DNA of 64,000 bases from Variovorax guangxiensis (lineage in GTDB: Bacteria; Pseudomonadota; Gammaproteobacteria; Burkholderiales; Burkholderiaceae_C): assembly GCF_003952165.1 (NCBI RefSeq), contig NZ_RXFT01000019.1:1-64000 (forward strand). Reading direction: 5' to 3'. The notes beneath the pieces were generated by a model. That model saw nothing but the letters and a program-made list of their open reading frames with translations, did not search any database and was not told the origin of the DNA. The position numbers and the translations under genes were made by a program. Below are positions 61,390 through 64,000 of the stretch, in pieces; the first letter of the stretch is position 1, and each line of letters begins with the position of its first letter.

Positions 61390-62340
61390 ATGCCTCATCT
61401 GGACTGGTACGTCCGCGCACAGCTGAAGCTGCGCCATCTGCAGCTGTTGGTTGCGCTGGACGACTACCGCAGTGCCGCTCGAGTGGCCGCGCACCTGCAC
61501 GTCACCCAACCCGCGGTGTCGAAGATGCTTGCCGCAATCGAAAAGGGTGTGGAGGCGCCGTTGTTCGAGCGCACAGCTCGCGGGCTGGAGCCCACCGAGT
61601 ACGGCGTGGTGCTGGTCCGCCACGCACGGGAGATCATGGAAAGTTTGGGCAACGCCCACGCCGAATTTCAAGATATCGGCGAAGGACGACTCACACGAGT
61701 GGCCCTGGGCGTCTTGCCCTCTACAGCCGTTTTCCTGATTCCGCGGCTGGTCGCAGCTCTAGAGGGGGAAGCGAACGCAACTGGCGTTGCAATATCCGTT
61801 CGGGAGGGAACGATGGAGTTCCTCTTGCCGCTATTGCGTACCGGGCAGATCGATCTGGCAGTCGGCTTCCTTCCAGCCAAGCGGCCCGGCTCGGAGTACA
61901 AGACGACGCAACTCTATGAAGATCCCACGGTCACTGTCGTCCGCAACGGACATCCGCTGAGCAAGCTGCGCAAGATCAATTGGAAGCACCTGTCGGACTA
62001 TCCGATGATCCTGCCGGTCAAAGGATCACTCGTGCGCTCTGCCATCGATAGTTTCATGGCCGAGCATCAGGTCCACGTCGCGCGACGACATCTGGAATCA
62101 GTCTCCACGCTAGCCAACCTTGGCGTGCTGCAACTGACTGATTCGATTGGGTTCATGCAGGAGCACTTGGCACGCTACTTCGTGAACCGCAACGATCTGT
62201 CGATCTTGCGACTGGATCTGCCCTCGGTAACGATGCGCGTGGGACTGATCTGGATGGCGGAGCGCCAAGTGCCGCCGGCAACACGGCGGGTAATGGATCT
62301 GCTCGAACTGTACGCAAAAGAACTATCTGCTTCGAGCTGA
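61390..62340 (+). CDS. LysR-family regulator (GbpR/CbbR-like)
   Basis: A 316-residue LysR protein with the helix-turn-helix LRHLQLLVALDDYRSAARVAAHLHVTQPAVSKMLAAIE. The effector domain has GVLPSTAVFLIPRLVAAL, REGTMEFLLPLLRTGQIDLAVGFLP and YPMILPVKGSLVRSAID. The ATG for MPHLDWYV was preferred to a TTG five codons upstream. It is divergent from the RidA-led operon and is its likely regulator. The ALDH gene converges with it downstream. Confidence 0.92.
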   Translation: MPHLDWYVRAQLKLRHLQLLVALDDYRSAARVAAHLHVTQPAVSKMLAAIEKGVEAPLFERTARGLEPTEYGVVLVRHAREIMESLGNAHAEFQDIGEGRLTRVALGVLPSTAVFLIPRLVAALEGEANATGVAISVREGTMEFLLPLLRTGQIDLAVGFLPAKRPGSEYKTTQLYEDPTVTVVRNGHPLSKLRKINWKHLSDYPMILPVKGSLVRSAIDSFMAEHQVHVARRHLESVSTLANLGVLQLTDSIGFMQEHLARYFVNRNDLSILRLDLPSVTMRVGLIWMAERQVPPATRRVMDLLELYAKELSASS

Positions 62341-62381
62341 GCCAATCTGGATTGGCTCTTCAGCCCATGTCAAAAGGTTGA

Positions 62382-63911
62382 CTACAAGATGATCCGCTGA
62401 TCCCAAGGCGAGGTGCCACCCCAGTTTATGCAAACGCTCTGCCGACGCATATAGCCTTTCCAGGCATCGGACCCAGCTGTACGGCCGCCGCCTGTCTCCT
62501 TTTCTCCGCCGAAGGCGGCTCCAATATCCGCGCCCGTCGTTCCCATATTCACCTTGGCAATGCCACAGTCGCTGCCTTGGGCCGAGAGGAAAAGCTCGAT
62601 GTTTCCGAGATTGGAGCTATGAATGCCAGACGCGAGCCCTTGGGGCACTCCATTGTGGATCTCGATAGCTTCTTCTAGCGTATCGTAGGCCATCACGTAG
62701 ACGATGGGCGCGAAGGTCTCGTGCTGCACACACGGCCATTCAGGTTGCACGTGTGTGATGAGAGTAGGCTCGACATAGTGTCCTGGTCTGCTGATCCGTT
62801 TGCCGCCGAATACCACCTGCCCTCCCGCAGCGATGGCGTCAGAGACTGCCGCCTCGAAATGCCCGACGGCAGCGGCATCGACCAGTGGGCCGACCACTGT
62901 TTCCACATCACGCGGATCACCGACCTTGATTTGGGCGAATGATCGCTTCAGCAACTCTACCAACTCGTCCATCACGGCTCTCTGCACAATCACCCGTCGG
63001 GTGCTTGTGCATCGTTGTCCGGTGGTTCCGACGGCACCGAATGTGATGCTGCGCGCGGCCAGCTCCAGGTCGGCCGTCTCGTCGACGATGCATCCGTTGT
63101 TACCCGAGCACTCGAGCATGTAACGCCGCCCCAGCGTGCTACCAACGATATCAGCGACTTTGCGCCCGACCCCGCTCGAGCCAGTGAACGAGATCAGAGC
63201 GACGCGTGGGTCCGCCACCAGCATCTCGGCGACTCGGTTGTCTTCGGGAATGAAGAGCGTGAAAACACCCTCGAACCCCATCTCCTTCATGGCCTGGTTG
63301 CACAGGTGCTGTAGCGCAAGCGCGGTCAGCGGCACCTTCGGGCTGGGCTTCCAAACCACCGTGTTACCGCCAATCGCAGCAAGAAAGCCGTTTTGCGCCC
63401 ACACGGCCGCGGGAAAGTTGTAGGCTGAGATGATGCCGACCACGCCCAATGGCAGCCACTGGTCGTACATGCGATGCTTCGCGCGCTGCGACTGCTGTGT
63501 AAAACCATACAGCATGCGTGACTGGCCGGCCGCGAGCGCCGCCATATCGATGAGCTCGCGCACCTCGCCTTTCGCCTCCATGAGCGACTTGCCGGTATCG
63601 AGCGCAACAACTGCCGCCAAACCGTCAAAATGTTCTGCAGCGAGTTCGCCGATGCGCGACACCAATTCACCACGGCGAGGTGCCGGCACCATGCGCCAGC
63701 GCATATGCATGGCCGACGCAGTGACCATGACGGCCTCATAGTCCTGCTCCGTGGCGCCGGCAACACGGGCTGTCACCGTGCCGTCGGCAGGATTGATCGC
63801 GGCAAAAGCCGACCGATCATGCGTTGTGCTCCAGCCGTCGGGACCTGTGCACGCGCCACCGTGCACGGACTGGATGTGAAATTCCGAAAGTACTTGTTGG
63901 GTATCGAACAT
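62382..63911 (-). CDS. ALDH7-like aldehyde dehydrogenase
   Basis: A 509-residue aldehyde dehydrogenase. The catalytic Cys is in TTGQRCTSTRR, and the general-base Glu in YMLECSGNNG. Cofactor segments are SAYNFPAAVWAQN and FTGSSGVGRKV. The GQRCT-x-x-RR pattern is typical of ALDH7 (alpha-aminoadipic semialdehyde / piperideine-6-carboxylate dehydrogenase group, AmaB). The reaction would be NAD(P)-dependent oxidation of an amino- or oxo-aldehyde. It is on the minus strand next to the second cupin and may be co-transcribed with it. Confidence 0.9.
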   Translation of the reverse strand: MFDTQQVLSEFHIQSVHGGACTGPDGWSTTHDRSAFAAINPADGTVTARVAGATEQDYEAVMVTASAMHMRWRMVPAPRRGELVSRIGELAAEHFDGLAAVVALDTGKSLMEAKGEVRELIDMAALAAGQSRMLYGFTQQSQRAKHRMYDQWLPLGVVGIISAYNFPAAVWAQNGFLAAIGGNTVVWKPSPKVPLTALALQHLCNQAMKEMGFEGVFTLFIPEDNRVAEMLVADPRVALISFTGSSGVGRKVADIVGSTLGRRYMLECSGNNGCIVDETADLELAARSITFGAVGTTGQRCTSTRRVIVQRAVMDELVELLKRSFAQIKVGDPRDVETVVGPLVDAAAVGHFEAAVSDAIAAGGQVVFGGKRISRPGHYVEPTLITHVQPEWPCVQHETFAPIVYVMAYDTLEEAIEIHNGVPQGLASGIHSSNLGNIELFLSAQGSDCGIAKVNMGTTGADIGAAFGGEKETGGGRTAGSDAWKGYMRRQSVCINWGGTSPWDQRIIL

Positions 63912-63920
63912 GGGAAAGTC

Positions 63921-64000
63921 TCAGGGCTTAGAAAGAAAGCCAACGATGGTTTCGTCGGTGTGGAACACAGGTTTCTCGTGGTAGTGCGGCCCGTCGTAAA
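63921..64000 (-). CDS. Second cupin-domain protein, C-terminal part
   Basis: The window ends inside this gene. The visible last 25 residues (YDGPHYHEKPVFHTDE then TIVGFLSKP) match the C-terminus of the cupin at 59475-59906 almost residue for residue. It lies ten bases from the ALDH gene. A duplicated cupin flanking the ALDH/LysR/RidA/FAH block is therefore likely. The rest of the gene is outside the window. Confidence 0.7.
   Translation of the reverse strand, partial: YDGPHYHEKPVFHTDETIVGFLSKP

Noticed and set aside
1..64000. CRISPR arrays, tRNA, rRNA, prophage or integrase genes
   Set aside because: I looked for regularly spaced repeats, tRNA-like ends and phage or integrase genes and saw none beyond the single IS3 element. 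A tRNA or structured-RNA scan could still find small RNAs that I cannot see by eye.

Overview
The window looks like chromosomal DNA of a GC-rich betaproteobacterium, most likely Burkholderiales and Comamonadaceae/Variovorax-like. This is an inference from gene content (a Bug-type binding protein, a TAXI binding protein, many LysR regulators, a complete nicotinate pathway); no rRNA or tRNA gene was seen to test it.

Layout. 1-2.4 kb: the end of an L-fucose-type catabolic operon (sugar ABC binding protein, L-fuconate dehydratase, L-fucose dehydrogenase-like SDR). 2.6-4.3 kb: a complete IS3-family element with 54-bp terminal inverted repeats. 4.3-9.8 kb: accessory genes, including a small Gly/Ser/His-rich secreted protein, a LOTUS-domain protein with a HEPN-like RxxxxH motif, and a LysR / DsbA-like / degenerate metallo-beta-lactamase-fold / NTF2-like group. 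9.9-22.2 kb: a full aerobic nicotinate degradation cluster. nicE-D-X-F-A-B and a MarR gene lie on the minus strand, nicC and a NiaP-like transporter diverge on the plus strand, and a TetR gene follows with its own perfect operator palindrome.

22.9-54.2 kb is the most unusual part. It holds two Roadblock/LC7-small GTPase gene sets. The larger one (32.3-37.1 kb, minus) is a tightly overlapping operon: a winged-helix-like protein, a COG2229-type GTPase, an ABC ATPase fused to a dual-specificity/tyrosine phosphatase, four Roadblock-type proteins (one with an N-terminal winged-helix-like part), and a VOC-PCP_red fusion. An OmpR-type response regulator follows. Next to it are five minor-pilin genes (pilE, fimT, pilV, pilW, pilX) and an RND efflux operon with an AraC regulator. 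Further along are a second response regulator whose phospho-acceptor Asp is Glu, paralogous LysR genes, and two large lipoproteins with a Cys-Gly7 start, one of them a GH28 polygalacturonase. Upstream of the pilin operon, the Roadblock operon and the GH28 gene there is a similar 31-35 bp motif, so these may form one surface-behaviour regulon (inference).

54.6-64 kb: a catabolic operon with a Bug protein, a spermidine/putrescine-type ABC importer (binding protein, two permeases, ATPase), a cupin, a fumarylacetoacetate hydrolase-family enzyme and a RidA protein. A divergent LysR gene, an ALDH7-like aldehyde dehydrogenase and the end of a second near-identical cupin follow. Together they suggest uptake and breakdown of a nitrogen-containing compound whose identity the sequence does not reveal.
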